Source: RUG11462 sp036308645 (GTDB lineage: Bacteria > Bacillota > Clostridia > Oscillospirales > Acutalibacteraceae). From it: a stretch of DNA of 64,000 bases. Positions 17,472 through 24,101 of this stretch are shown piece by piece. Made by a program: the position numbers and the translations under genes. The stretch spans positions 1-64,000 of the forward strand of contig JAXJVH010000007.1 in the NCBI GenBank assembly GCA_036308645.1, written 5' to 3'. Below the pieces are notes generated by a model. It did no database searches. It had not been told where the DNA came from and saw nothing but the letters and a program-made list of their open reading frames with translations. Numbering within the stretch: the first letter of the stretch is position 1; the number at the start of each line of letters is the position of its first letter.

Positions 17472-18377
17472 TTATTTAAGTTCTGACCAATCTGTTGTTT
17501 CGCCTGTAAATATTGCTTTAACCTGTTCGCTTGAAAGCTCATCAAAAGTATTATCGTTATTAACGATTACAGCGATACCGTCTTTTGCGATAACTGTTGC
17601 TTGAAGCTCTGCGGCTTCTTCATCTTTAAGCTCACGTGATGCCATACCGATATCCGAAACACCGTTCATTGCGTCTTTCATACCTGTTGAAGAATCTGAC
17701 TGCTGAAGCTCTATTGTTACATCTTTATTTAATGCACAGTAAGCTTCTTTGAGTTTTTCCATTACAGGAGTTACAGAAGAAGAACCGCTGATTGTGATTT
17801 TACCGCTTACGCCTGCTGCTTCGTATGCCGGTTTATCACCTACGCTGATGTATTTTTCCTGTTCAACAATCGCCTGACCTTCAGCACTCATAATGTAGTT
17901 GATAAAATCTTTTGCAGCGTCGCTTAAATCTTTTTTGGTTGCGATGTTAAACGGACGTGAGATTTTGTAGCTTTCATTTGAAACATTTTCAACAGAAGCT
18001 TCTACACCGTCGATTTTCAAAGCCTTTACTGTGTTGTTAAGTGAGCCGAGTGAAATATAACCGATTGCGCTTTCGTTACCTGCAACTGTTGTCATCATAA
18101 CTGATGTTGAGTTGGTAATTTCGGCAGCGTCTGTTGTATTATCGATTTTGTTTCCGTCTGCATCCTTTTCTTCAATACCGAAAAGTTCGATAAATGCGCC
18201 TCTTGTACCTGAACCGTCCTCACGTGAGATAACTGAGATTGCGCCTGTTGTTGCAGCGGCCTCATTGCCGCCTTTTGTCGTGCTGTCCTGATTGTCAGCG
18301 GCTTTGTTACCGCATCCGGTAAGAGCGCCCATAAGCACTACAATACCTAAAATTAATGCAAATATTCTTTTTTTCAT
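17472..18377 (-). CDS. pstS: Phosphate-binding lipoprotein PstS, circularly permuted
   Basis: Extracytoplasmic phosphate receptor of the Pst importer, 301 residues. It has a lipoprotein signal (lipobox LTGC, Cys22) and a Ser/Thr/Gly-rich linker to about residue 45. Residues 46-180 match what is normally the second part of PstS (SREDGSGTRGAF, IGYISLGS, VKALKIDGVE, ISRPFNIATK). Residues 192-301 match the usual first part (KITISGSSSVTPVMEKL, ADIGM-like SDIGMASRELKDEE, KDGIAVIVN, IFTGETTDWSELK). The chain stops exactly where the normal protein crosses from one part to the other. All binding motifs are present, so it should still fold and bind phosphate. It is the first gene of the operon, behind a Pho box. 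Confidence 0.93.
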   Translation of the reverse strand: MKKRIFALILGIVVLMGALTGCGNKAADNQDSTTKGGNEAAATTGAISVISREDGSGTRGAFIELFGIEEKDADGNKIDNTTDAAEITNSTSVMMTTVAGNESAIGYISLGSLNNTVKALKIDGVEASVENVSNESYKISRPFNIATKKDLSDAAKDFINYIMSAEGQAIVEQEKYISVGDKPAYEAAGVSGKITISGSSSVTPVMEKLKEAYCALNKDVTIELQQSDSSTGMKDAMNGVSDIGMASRELKDEEAAELQATVIAKDGIAVIVNNDNTFDELSSEQVKAIFTGETTDWSELK

Positions 18378-18495
18378 AACTAAAGTTTCCTTTCTTGCTT
18401 TGAGATTTTTAATCTCATTTAATTAATTTTATTTCCCTCTTTTCAGGGTACGGGTTTATTCTAAATCGGCAAGGTTAAGTTTAAAACGTCACTTG

Positions 18496-18512
18496 TGTTA
18501 ACTGTATGTTAA
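18496..18512 (-). promoter_or_regulatory. Pho box upstream of pstS
   Basis: On the minus strand TTAACA-TACAG-TTAACA: two exact TTAACA repeats with an 11-bp period, matching the tandem-repeat PhoP box known from Bacillus. A candidate -10 TAGAAT lies about 32 bp downstream (18458-18463) with no good -35, as expected for an activated promoter. A further TTAACA on the same strand lies at 18557-18562. Confidence 0.8.
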
Positions 18513-18671
18513 CAATAATTGTTTTAAAAAAAACGGTATTTACATTAAAAAGTATATGTTAATTTAATTGAGATATTAATTTAACATAAATAAAGCAAAG
18601 CAAAATTTGTATAAAATATACAATCGGATTTATATATTTTTCACAAAGTTTAAAAATTGTCGAAAATTGTC

Positions 18672-18700
18672 TTGAAGTTCACGTGAACCTATGATATAAT
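18672..18700 (+). promoter_or_regulatory. Promoter with embedded palindromic operator
   Basis: TTGAAG (18672-18677), a 17-bp spacer, then TATAAT (18695-18700), 35 bp upstream of the start at 18735. The perfect 12-bp palindrome GTTCACGTGAAC (18677-18688) fills most of the spacer, where a bound repressor would block polymerase. Confidence 0.75.
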
Positions 18701-18734
18701 TAGGTAAACTCAAACAAAAAGGAGGCAAAAGCTA

Positions 18735-19298
18735 ATGTATCAAAAACTTATTCCCGGAACAAATACGCCATACGGCGATTTAAAAGGCGGAGCTTTTGCA
18801 CTCTTTCAGCCTATGATAAAAGCGGCGGGCGGACTTACTTTGGCTCAAGTCTGCTCGATAACGGGACTTGAAGGCTCGACTATACAAAACTGGGTTAAAA
18901 GAGGATTTATTGCCCACCCTGTTAAAAAAAGATATTTTGAACGTCAGCTCTCAAGAATACTTATTTTAAGCGCTTTAAGGGACAGTATGCAGCTTGACAG
19001 CATAGTAGCATTGCTGAAATATATCAACGGCGATGTCGAAGATGACAGCGATGATAATATTTCAGAGCCGGAGCTTTTTGATTACTTTTGCAATATAGTA
19101 AGAAAGATTGATATAGAAAAAGGTATAAGTTTTAAGGAAATAGATTTATATATTAATGAGGAAATAAAAGATTTTAAAGGACCTTTTTCAGATTCAAAGC
19201 AACGTGTTTACAACACGCTCAAAACAATGATTTTAGGATATATTACGGGCAGATACAAACAGGAAACCGATTTCTTTTACAACAGCGTTTTAAACTGA
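18735..19298 (+). CDS. DUF1836 family putative transcriptional regulator
   Basis: Protein of 187 residues matching the DUF1836 family of Firmicutes, function not established. Residues about 35-70 form a MerR-like helix-turn-helix (LTLAQVCSITGLEGSTIQNWVKRGFI). A Lys/Arg segment PVKKRYFERQLSRILIL and a helical, acidic C-terminal half follow. AGGAGG precedes the ATG. It lies 60 bp upstream of the NfeD/flotillin pair on the same strand and may regulate it, itself, or both; the palindrome in its own promoter favours autoregulation. These roles are inference. Confidence 0.75.
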   Translation: MYQKLIPGTNTPYGDLKGGAFALFQPMIKAAGGLTLAQVCSITGLEGSTIQNWVKRGFIAHPVKKRYFERQLSRILILSALRDSMQLDSIVALLKYINGDVEDDSDDNISEPELFDYFCNIVRKIDIEKGISFKEIDLYINEEIKDFKGPFSDSKQRVYNTLKTMILGYITGRYKQETDFFYNSVLN

Positions 19299-19311
19299 AA
19301 TCTCTTGTTTG

Positions 19312-19323
19312 TATGCGCGCATA
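19312..19323. promoter_or_regulatory. Perfect 12-bp palindrome TATGCGCGCATA
   Basis: Lies in the 60-bp spacer between the DUF1836 gene and the NfeD-like gene. Its GC-rich core stands out in AT-rich surroundings. It is too short for a terminator and lacks a T run, so an operator is the more likely reading; weak evidence. Confidence 0.3.
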
Positions 19324-19358
19324 ATAAAAAACTATAGCTTTAATTAGGAGGAATATAT

Positions 19359-20021
19359 ATGGAATGGTTTGCTTCCTGGTACGAAAGTCTTAACACCGTT
19401 CAGCAGGTTTTAGCCGCAGGCGCAATTCCCGCAACAGTAATTTTAATTATCCAAACTGTGCTTTTGATGTTTGGCGTTGGCGGTCATGACGCAGACCACG
19501 GCGAGTTTGACCACGATTTTTCGTATTCTCACGATTTTGACGGTCATATCGACCATGATTTTGACCACAGCCACGACTTTGACGAGCATATCGACCACGA
19601 CGGCGCACATCATTCATCGGGTGTAAGAATTTTTACCGTTCGTGGATTAGTCGCAATGTTCTCGGTTGGCGGCTGGCTTGGAATTGCAATGATAGATTTA
19701 GGTGTTTCTAACGCAATTTCGGTAATAATAGCCTTTGTCGGCGGATTTTTGGCGCTTATACTTGTAGCGCTGGTTTTAAAACTGATGCTTTCACTTCAGC
19801 AGGGCGGAAATATAGACGTCCAAAACGCTATTACCAAAACAGCAAAGGTCTATCTTACAATTCCGGCTTCACGCAAAGGCACAGGCAAGGTAACATTTAC
19901 TTTGCAAGAGCGTTTTGTCGAAATGGACGCTGTTACCGATTTTACACAAGACATTAAAACTGATTCTATGGTGCAGATTGTTTCGGTTACGGACAATTGT
20001 TTGGTTGTTCGCCCGTTATAA
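19359..20021 (+). CDS. NfeD-like membrane protein with His/Asp-rich loop
   Basis: Protein of 220 residues. Membrane segments are at about 20-42, 90-112 and 115-145, and a C-terminal OB-like domain (about 150-220, DVQNAITKTAKVYLTIP to NCLVVRPL) is typical of short NfeD proteins that pair with flotillins. Between the first two membrane segments, residues 43-86 are almost entirely His, Asp, Phe and Gly, with repeats of HDFD and HIDHD. Such a stretch could bind divalent metal, but no known domain is recognised there. AGGAGGAATATAT precedes the ATG. The flotillin gene follows by 42 bp. Confidence 0.8.
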   Translation: MEWFASWYESLNTVQQVLAAGAIPATVILIIQTVLLMFGVGGHDADHGEFDHDFSYSHDFDGHIDHDFDHSHDFDEHIDHDGAHHSSGVRIFTVRGLVAMFSVGGWLGIAMIDLGVSNAISVIIAFVGGFLALILVALVLKLMLSLQQGGNIDVQNAITKTAKVYLTIPASRKGTGKVTFTLQERFVEMDAVTDFTQDIKTDSMVQIVSVTDNCLVVRPL

Positions 20022-20063
20022 CCCGCATTATAAAATACATAATAAATAAAAGGAGAAATATTT

Positions 20064-21467
20064 ATGAATCCAAGCTTAATTATCACAATTACGGTTATCG
20101 CAGTACTGCTTTTCACATTGTTGTTAGTAGCGCTGACAAGATACCGCCGCTGCCCTTCGGATAAGGTGCTGGTTGTTTACGGTAAGGTAGGAACAAATAA
20201 AGACGGCACAAACCGTTCTGCTAAATGCGTTCATGGCGGCGCCGCTTTTATCTGGCCTGTAATTCAGTCTTATGAATACCTTGATTTGACACCTATTTCA
20301 ATCAATGTAGACCTTACAAATGCGCTTTCGCATCAGAATATCCGAGTTGATGTTCCTTCACGTTTTACGGTAGGTATCTCAACCGAACAGGGTGTTATGC
20401 AGAATGCGGCTGAACGTTTGCTCGGCTTAAAACTCAATGAAATTCAGGAGCTTGCCAAGGATATTATTTTCGGTCAGCTTCGTCTTGTTATAGCAACAAT
20501 GGATATTGAAGAAATCAATACCGACCGAGATAAATTTCTTGAGGCTGTTTCACACAATGTTGAAACCGAGCTTAAAAAGATAGGTTTAAGACTTATCAAT
20601 GTAAATGTTACCGATATTACCGATGAATCGGGATATATTGAGGCGCTCGGTAAAGAGGCGGCCGCAAAGGCTATCAACGACGCTAAAAAGAGCGTTGCCG
20701 AGAAAAACCGTGACGGTAGCATTGGCGAAGCCGTTGCAGTTAAAGACCAGCGTATTTCGGTTGCAGAGTCAAATGCGACTGCTATCGCAGGCGAAAACGA
20801 GTCCAAAGCCGCCGTTGCGCTTTCTGACGCAATCCGCAGAGAAAAAGAAGCAGAGGCACAGCGCAGAGCGGTTGCCGCAGAGAAAATCGCACAGGCAAAA
20901 GCGCTTGAAGAGGCTTATGTAGCAGAGCAAAGTGCAGAGCGTGCAAGAGCCGAAAGAGAACTTGCAACAAAGCAGGCTGATATAATTACCGCCGCACAGG
21001 TTGAAAAAGAACGCAAAGAACTTGAAGCAGAGGCTATAGCCGAGCAGACACGCCGCAAGGCAAAGGGTGAGGCTGACGCTATCTTCGCCACAATGGAAGC
21101 ACAGGCACGAGGCGTTCAGGAAGTGCTTGAAAAACAGGCTGAAGGTTTTAAAAAGATTATTGAAGCCGCAAACGGCGATGCTTCTGCCGCTGTTCAGTTA
21201 ATGCTTGTTGATAAAATCGAAGAGCTTGTTAAAATTCAGGTTGAAGCTATTAAAAATCTTAATATTGACAAGATTACCGTTTGGGATTCAATGGGCGGTG
21301 AAAACGGTACTCCGACAACTGCAAACTTTCTGTCGGGTATTATGAAGTCCGTTCCTCCGCTTAATGAAACACTTAAAATGGCAGGAATACAAATTCCCGA
21401 ATATTTAGGCAAGCAGATTGAAGAAAAAGAAGAAAAAGAACCACAAGCAACAGAAGCACAAAAATAA
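20064..21467 (+). CDS. floT: Flotillin-like protein
   Basis: SPFH/band-7 protein of 467 residues. An N-terminal hydrophobic anchor (about 4-25) is followed by the PHB domain (about 30-200; SDKVLVVYGKVG, FIWPVIQSYEYLDLTPISI). A long Ala/Glu/Lys/Gln-rich coiled coil (about 205-350) comes next, then a C-terminal helical region with VDKIEELVKIQVEAIKNL. Flotillins organise membrane microdomains. The preceding NfeD-like gene is the standard partner (as yuaF-floT in Bacillus). A strong terminator follows. Confidence 0.93.
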   Translation: MNPSLIITITVIAVLLFTLLLVALTRYRRCPSDKVLVVYGKVGTNKDGTNRSAKCVHGGAAFIWPVIQSYEYLDLTPISINVDLTNALSHQNIRVDVPSRFTVGISTEQGVMQNAAERLLGLKLNEIQELAKDIIFGQLRLVIATMDIEEINTDRDKFLEAVSHNVETELKKIGLRLINVNVTDITDESGYIEALGKEAAAKAINDAKKSVAEKNRDGSIGEAVAVKDQRISVAESNATAIAGENESKAAVALSDAIRREKEAEAQRRAVAAEKIAQAKALEEAYVAEQSAERARAERELATKQADIITAAQVEKERKELEAEAIAEQTRRKAKGEADAIFATMEAQARGVQEVLEKQAEGFKKIIEAANGDASAAVQLMLVDKIEELVKIQVEAIKNLNIDKITVWDSMGGENGTPTTANFLSGIMKSVPPLNETLKMAGIQIPEYLGKQIEEKEEKEPQATEAQK

Positions 21468-21516
21468 TTTATGTGTTTTAATTATATCGACTTTGTTGCA
21501 GACTAATCTTATATAC

Positions 21517-21556
21517 AAAAACAACCCTTTGGAAAATTCCAAAGGGTTGTTTTAAT
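21517..21556. terminator. Bidirectional terminator, flotillin / small unknown gene
   Basis: 15-bp stem AACAACCCTTTGGAA with its complement, A-rich before and TTTT after, between convergent genes ending at 21467 and 21570. It can serve both strands. Confidence 0.9.
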
Positions 21557-21569
21557 CGTAAAAGTCTTA

Positions 21570-21860
21570 TTATTTTTCCGCCAACGCACGTTCGAGCCAA
21601 ATAGCGCCGATGTCCATAGCGTTGTAAAGACCTTCTTTTTCGCTCTTTTTGATTATTCTCTTTACAGGGTCAACCGATGTATCGGTATCAAGCAACTGAA
21701 CAAGAATTTTTTTAGCCGAGGTAATATCTCCGTCCGGCTCCTTATCTTTGATTGTGAGTTGGATTACAAATTTATCCTCCATATTTCCGTAATAAAGAGT
21801 ATCGCCGCAACGAACAAGCGGTCTGCCTTTATAATTTAAAAATTCTGCCAAAAGAATCAA
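21570..21860 (-). CDS. Conserved small protein of unknown function
   Basis: Protein of 96 residues, acidic and basic mixed, with no membrane segment and no cysteine cluster. A beta-rich N-terminal half (ILLAEFLNYKGRPLVRCGDTLYYG, KFVIQLTIK) is followed by a helical C-terminus (VDPVKRIIKKSEKEGLYNAMDIGAIWLERALAEK). I do not recognise a family. Coding is supported by a terminator at its 3' end, typical codon use and the ribosome site AGGAG before the ATG. It is separated from rpsR by the terminator at 21931-21964, so it is a single-gene unit. Confidence 0.7.
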   Translation of the reverse strand: MILLAEFLNYKGRPLVRCGDTLYYGNMEDKFVIQLTIKDKEPDGDITSAKKILVQLLDTDTSVDPVKRIIKKSEKEGLYNAMDIGAIWLERALAEK

Positions 21861-21930
21861 CTCCTAACGTAATCTGTTTTATTATTTTAACATACTTTAT
21901 GCCCTTTGTAAAGATGTTTTTTCTGCACAA

Positions 21931-21964
21931 AAAACTCCTGCCGAAAATAAAAGGCAGGAGTTTT
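21931..21964 (-). terminator. Terminator after rpsR
   Basis: 12-bp stem (AAAACTCCTGCC and its complement) with a 10-base loop. On the minus strand it is followed by TTTTTTGTG. It ends the rpsF-ssb-rpsR operon. Confidence 0.9.
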
Positions 21965-21983
21965 GTTTGTTCTAAATATTATA

Positions 21984-22244
21984 TTAGTCAGAAACGTAAG
22001 GCATTAATGCTAAATGTCTTGCTCTCTTAATAGCAACTGTCAATGCTCTCTGGTGGAAAGTGCAGGTGCCTGTTACACGGCGAGGGAGAATTTTTGCTCT
22101 CTCAGAGGTGTATTTAGAAAGTTTAGAAACATTTTTATAGTCAATAAAGCCGCCTGTCTGTCTGTCTACGCAGAAAGCGCAAACTTTTTTACGACCTTTT
22201 CTGATAGGTCTTGCAGGACGCTCAGGTCTTTTATTTTCTTCCAT
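21984..22244 (-). CDS. rpsR: Small ribosomal subunit protein bS18
   Basis: Ribosomal protein of 86 residues with the family core DYKNVSKLSKYTSERAKILPRR and IKRARHLALMPYV. It is the cysteine-bearing form: CAFC near residue 22 and TCTFH near residue 60 could coordinate zinc, unlike the cysteine-poor form of Bacillus. It is third in the rpsF-ssb-rpsR operon; S18 pairs with S6 on the 30S platform. Confidence 0.98.
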   Translation of the reverse strand: MEENKRPERPARPIRKGRKKVCAFCVDRQTGGFIDYKNVSKLSKYTSERAKILPRRVTGTCTFHQRALTVAIKRARHLALMPYVSD

Positions 22245-22303
22245 TTAAGGTTTACCTCCTTATAAAAATTTGTATTCGAAAAGAAATTTTTTCAAATAAT
22301 AAA

Positions 22304-22738
22304 TCAGAACGGAAGATCCTCGTCACCCATAGAAATTTCTTCAAAATCGCCTGTATCAACATTTGAGAATGAAGCGGGTGCGGATTCTGTTCTTGCCATC
22401 GGTGCGCTACCGCCCGACTCGGCTTTTGAACCGCAAAAATCAGCAGAATCAACAACAACATCATAAGTTGTACGTTTATTGCCGTCTTTATCGGTGTAAC
22501 TGCTCTGTTGTAAAGAGCCGCGAATAGCAATCATCTGACCTTTGCCAAAATATTTTGTGATAAATTCGGCATTATTACGCCAAGCGACGCAATTGATAAA
22601 ATCGGTCTGATTATTGCCGTCTTTTGAATAACTGCGGTTTACGGCAACAGAAAAAGAAGTAACCGAAATACCGCTGTTTGTTGTGCGAAGTTCAGGGGTT
22701 GCAGTAAGTCTGCCCATAATTACTACTACATTAAGCAT
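22304..22738 (-). CDS. ssb: Single-stranded DNA-binding protein
   Basis: OB-fold SSB of 144 residues. It opens LNVVVIMGRLTATPELR, has FINCVAWRNNAEFITKYFGKGQ in the core, then a Ser/Gly/Ala-rich tail. It ends in the acidic tip EEISMGDEDLPF that recruits partner proteins. It sits between rpsF and rpsR as in most Firmicutes. Confidence 0.98.
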   Translation of the reverse strand: MLNVVVIMGRLTATPELRTTNSGISVTSFSVAVNRSYSKDGNNQTDFINCVAWRNNAEFITKYFGKGQMIAIRGSLQQSSYTDKDGNKRTTYDVVVDSADFCGSKAESGGSAPMARTESAPASFSNVDTGDFEEISMGDEDLPF

Positions 22739-22760
22739 TTTTATTTACCTGCTTTCAAAA

Positions 22761-23048
22761 TTATGCTTCCTTTGCAACTGTTAAATATCTTAACACGTCG
22801 TCTGCAATGTTAAGTTTTCTTGCAAGTTCAGAAACAAATGTAGGCTCAGAAGTATGAGTAATAACTACATAGTAGCCGTCGTTTTCGTAGTTGATAGGGT
22901 ATGCAAGTCTGCGTTTGCCCCATTCATCTACATTATCAACAGTACCGTTAGCCTCGATAAGTCCTTTAAACTTCTCAACGCTTGCAGCTACAGCTTCTTC
23001 ACCGTTTTTCAAAGAGAAAACCAAAACTGTTTCATAAACATTAGCCAT
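22761..23048 (-). CDS. rpsF: Small ribosomal subunit protein bS6
   Basis: Ribosomal protein of 95 residues with YETVLVFSLKNGEE, DEWGKRRLAYPINYENDGYY and a C-terminal RKLNIADDVLRYLTVA helix. It is the first gene of the rpsF-ssb-rpsR operon, with AAAGGAGGT ahead of the ATG. The 5' leader (23049-23102) can form alternative hairpins. Confidence 0.98.
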   Translation of the reverse strand: MANVYETVLVFSLKNGEEAVAASVEKFKGLIEANGTVDNVDEWGKRRLAYPINYENDGYYVVITHTSEPTFVSELARKLNIADDVLRYLTVAKEA

Positions 23049-23057
23049 TGATATTGT

Positions 23058-23102
23058 ACCTCCTTTCGGTCATTCGGCTCGACCGCAATTCTCTCGGTCA
23101 AG
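23058..23102 (-). promoter_or_regulatory. Possible S6:S18 autoregulatory leader
   Basis: On the minus strand TTGACCG and CGGTCGA form a hairpin with an 8-9 base loop. A second GACCG (23067-23071) lies directly before the Shine-Dalgarno sequence (23058-23066) and could pair with the same CGGTC. Many bacteria carry an S6:S18-binding leader with conserved CCG at this place; the match here is by position and pairing only. Confidence 0.4.
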
Positions 23103-23128
23103 CAAGGAATAAATTTTTTAAACCTTTA

Positions 23129-23158
23129 CTTATACTGATTTTATACAAGCATAAGCAA
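23129..23158 (-). promoter_or_regulatory. Possible promoter of rpsF operon
   Basis: On the minus strand TTGCTT (23153-23158), an 18-bp spacer, then TATAAG (23129-23134). Hexamers are fair and the position upstream of the leader hairpin is sensible. Confidence 0.4.
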
Positions 23159-23184
23159 AAGTAATTTTACAATAATTTTTAAAA

Positions 23185-24057
23185 TTAGTCAAGTGTTTTT
23201 GCTAAATTTTTTATATATTCTTTAAAATCATTACCAAAATCTTCATTTTTAAGTGCCATTTCAACATGTGCCTGCATAAACGAGAGTTTATTTCCCATAT
23301 CGTAACGTGTGCCTGAAAATTCAATGCCCATCATACCCTCGTTTCTTGCAAGAACACGCATAGCGTCGGTAAGTTGAAGTTCGTTGCCTGCGCCTTTTGG
23401 AATATTTTCAAGAATTTCAAAAATATTCGGCGGTAAAATAACTCTGCCCAAAATAGAATAAAGCGACATAATTTGATAAGGAGAGGGTTTTTCGATCATA
23501 TCGGTTACTTTCATAACGGTATCCGAAACCATTTCAACATCAAGCGAACAATATTTTACAATATCCTTTTTTGAAACCTTTTTAACGCCTGCAACACCGA
23601 GTCCGTACTGCTCGTAAACTTCTGCCAACTCGCCGATAGCAGGTTTTTCACCGATAATAACGTCGTCACCGTAAAGCACTGCAAAAGGCTCGTCGTCAAC
23701 CCATGCTTTTGCTTTTAAAATAGCGTGACCTAAACCGCCTGTAACGCCCTGACGTAAAAATGTAATATTTGCAAGATTTGCAAGGCGCTCAACCTGCTCC
23801 AATTGCTGAAACTTTTTAGAATCACGCAGAGCGTGTTCAAGTTCAACCGAATGGTCAAAATGATCCTCAATTACGCCTTTGCCTCGGTTTGTAATAATAA
23901 GAATTTCAGCAATTCCTGCCTCAACCGCTTCTTCAACTATGTATTGAATAGCCGGTTTGTCAACAATCGGAAGCATCTCTTTCGGCGTGGCTTTTGAAGC
24001 CGGTAAAATTCGTGTACCGAGCCCCGCCGCCGGTATAACCGCTTTTCTGATTTTCAT
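23185..24057 (-). CDS. galU: UTP-glucose-1-phosphate uridylyltransferase
   Basis: Nucleotidyltransferase of 290 residues that makes UDP-glucose. The N-terminal PAAGLGTRILPASKATPKEM is the nucleotide-binding signature. Downstream are PAIQYIVEEAVEAGI, EPFAVLYGDDVI and EKPSPYQIMSLYSILGRVIL. Length is normal. It may supply glycosyl donors for envelope polysaccharide. It lies 136 bp upstream of the rpsF operon on the same strand, with its own GGAGG site. Confidence 0.96.
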   Translation of the reverse strand: MKIRKAVIPAAGLGTRILPASKATPKEMLPIVDKPAIQYIVEEAVEAGIAEILIITNRGKGVIEDHFDHSVELEHALRDSKKFQQLEQVERLANLANITFLRQGVTGGLGHAILKAKAWVDDEPFAVLYGDDVIIGEKPAIGELAEVYEQYGLGVAGVKKVSKKDIVKYCSLDVEMVSDTVMKVTDMIEKPSPYQIMSLYSILGRVILPPNIFEILENIPKGAGNELQLTDAMRVLARNEGMMGIEFSGTRYDMGNKLSFMQAHVEMALKNEDFGNDFKEYIKNLAKTLD

Positions 24058-24101
24058 TACGCAATCCTCCTAAAAACAATATATTAAAATTAAATACGAT
24101 A

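Larger units (their letters stand above)
18378..18734. other. Divergent regulatory region pstS / DUF1836 gene
   Basis: 357 AT-rich bases with no gene. They hold the minus-strand Pho box and a -10 (TAGAAT at 18458-18463) for pst. On the plus strand they hold a promoter containing a perfect palindrome (18672-18700), and a further 7-bp inverted repeat (TTGTATA, 3-base gap, TATACAA) lies at 18607-18623. Confidence 0.8.

Noticed and set aside
20474..20970. Open frames opposite or shifted within the flotillin coiled coil
   Set aside because: They arise from Ala/Glu-rich codon bias, have no ribosome sites and overlap a certain gene completely.
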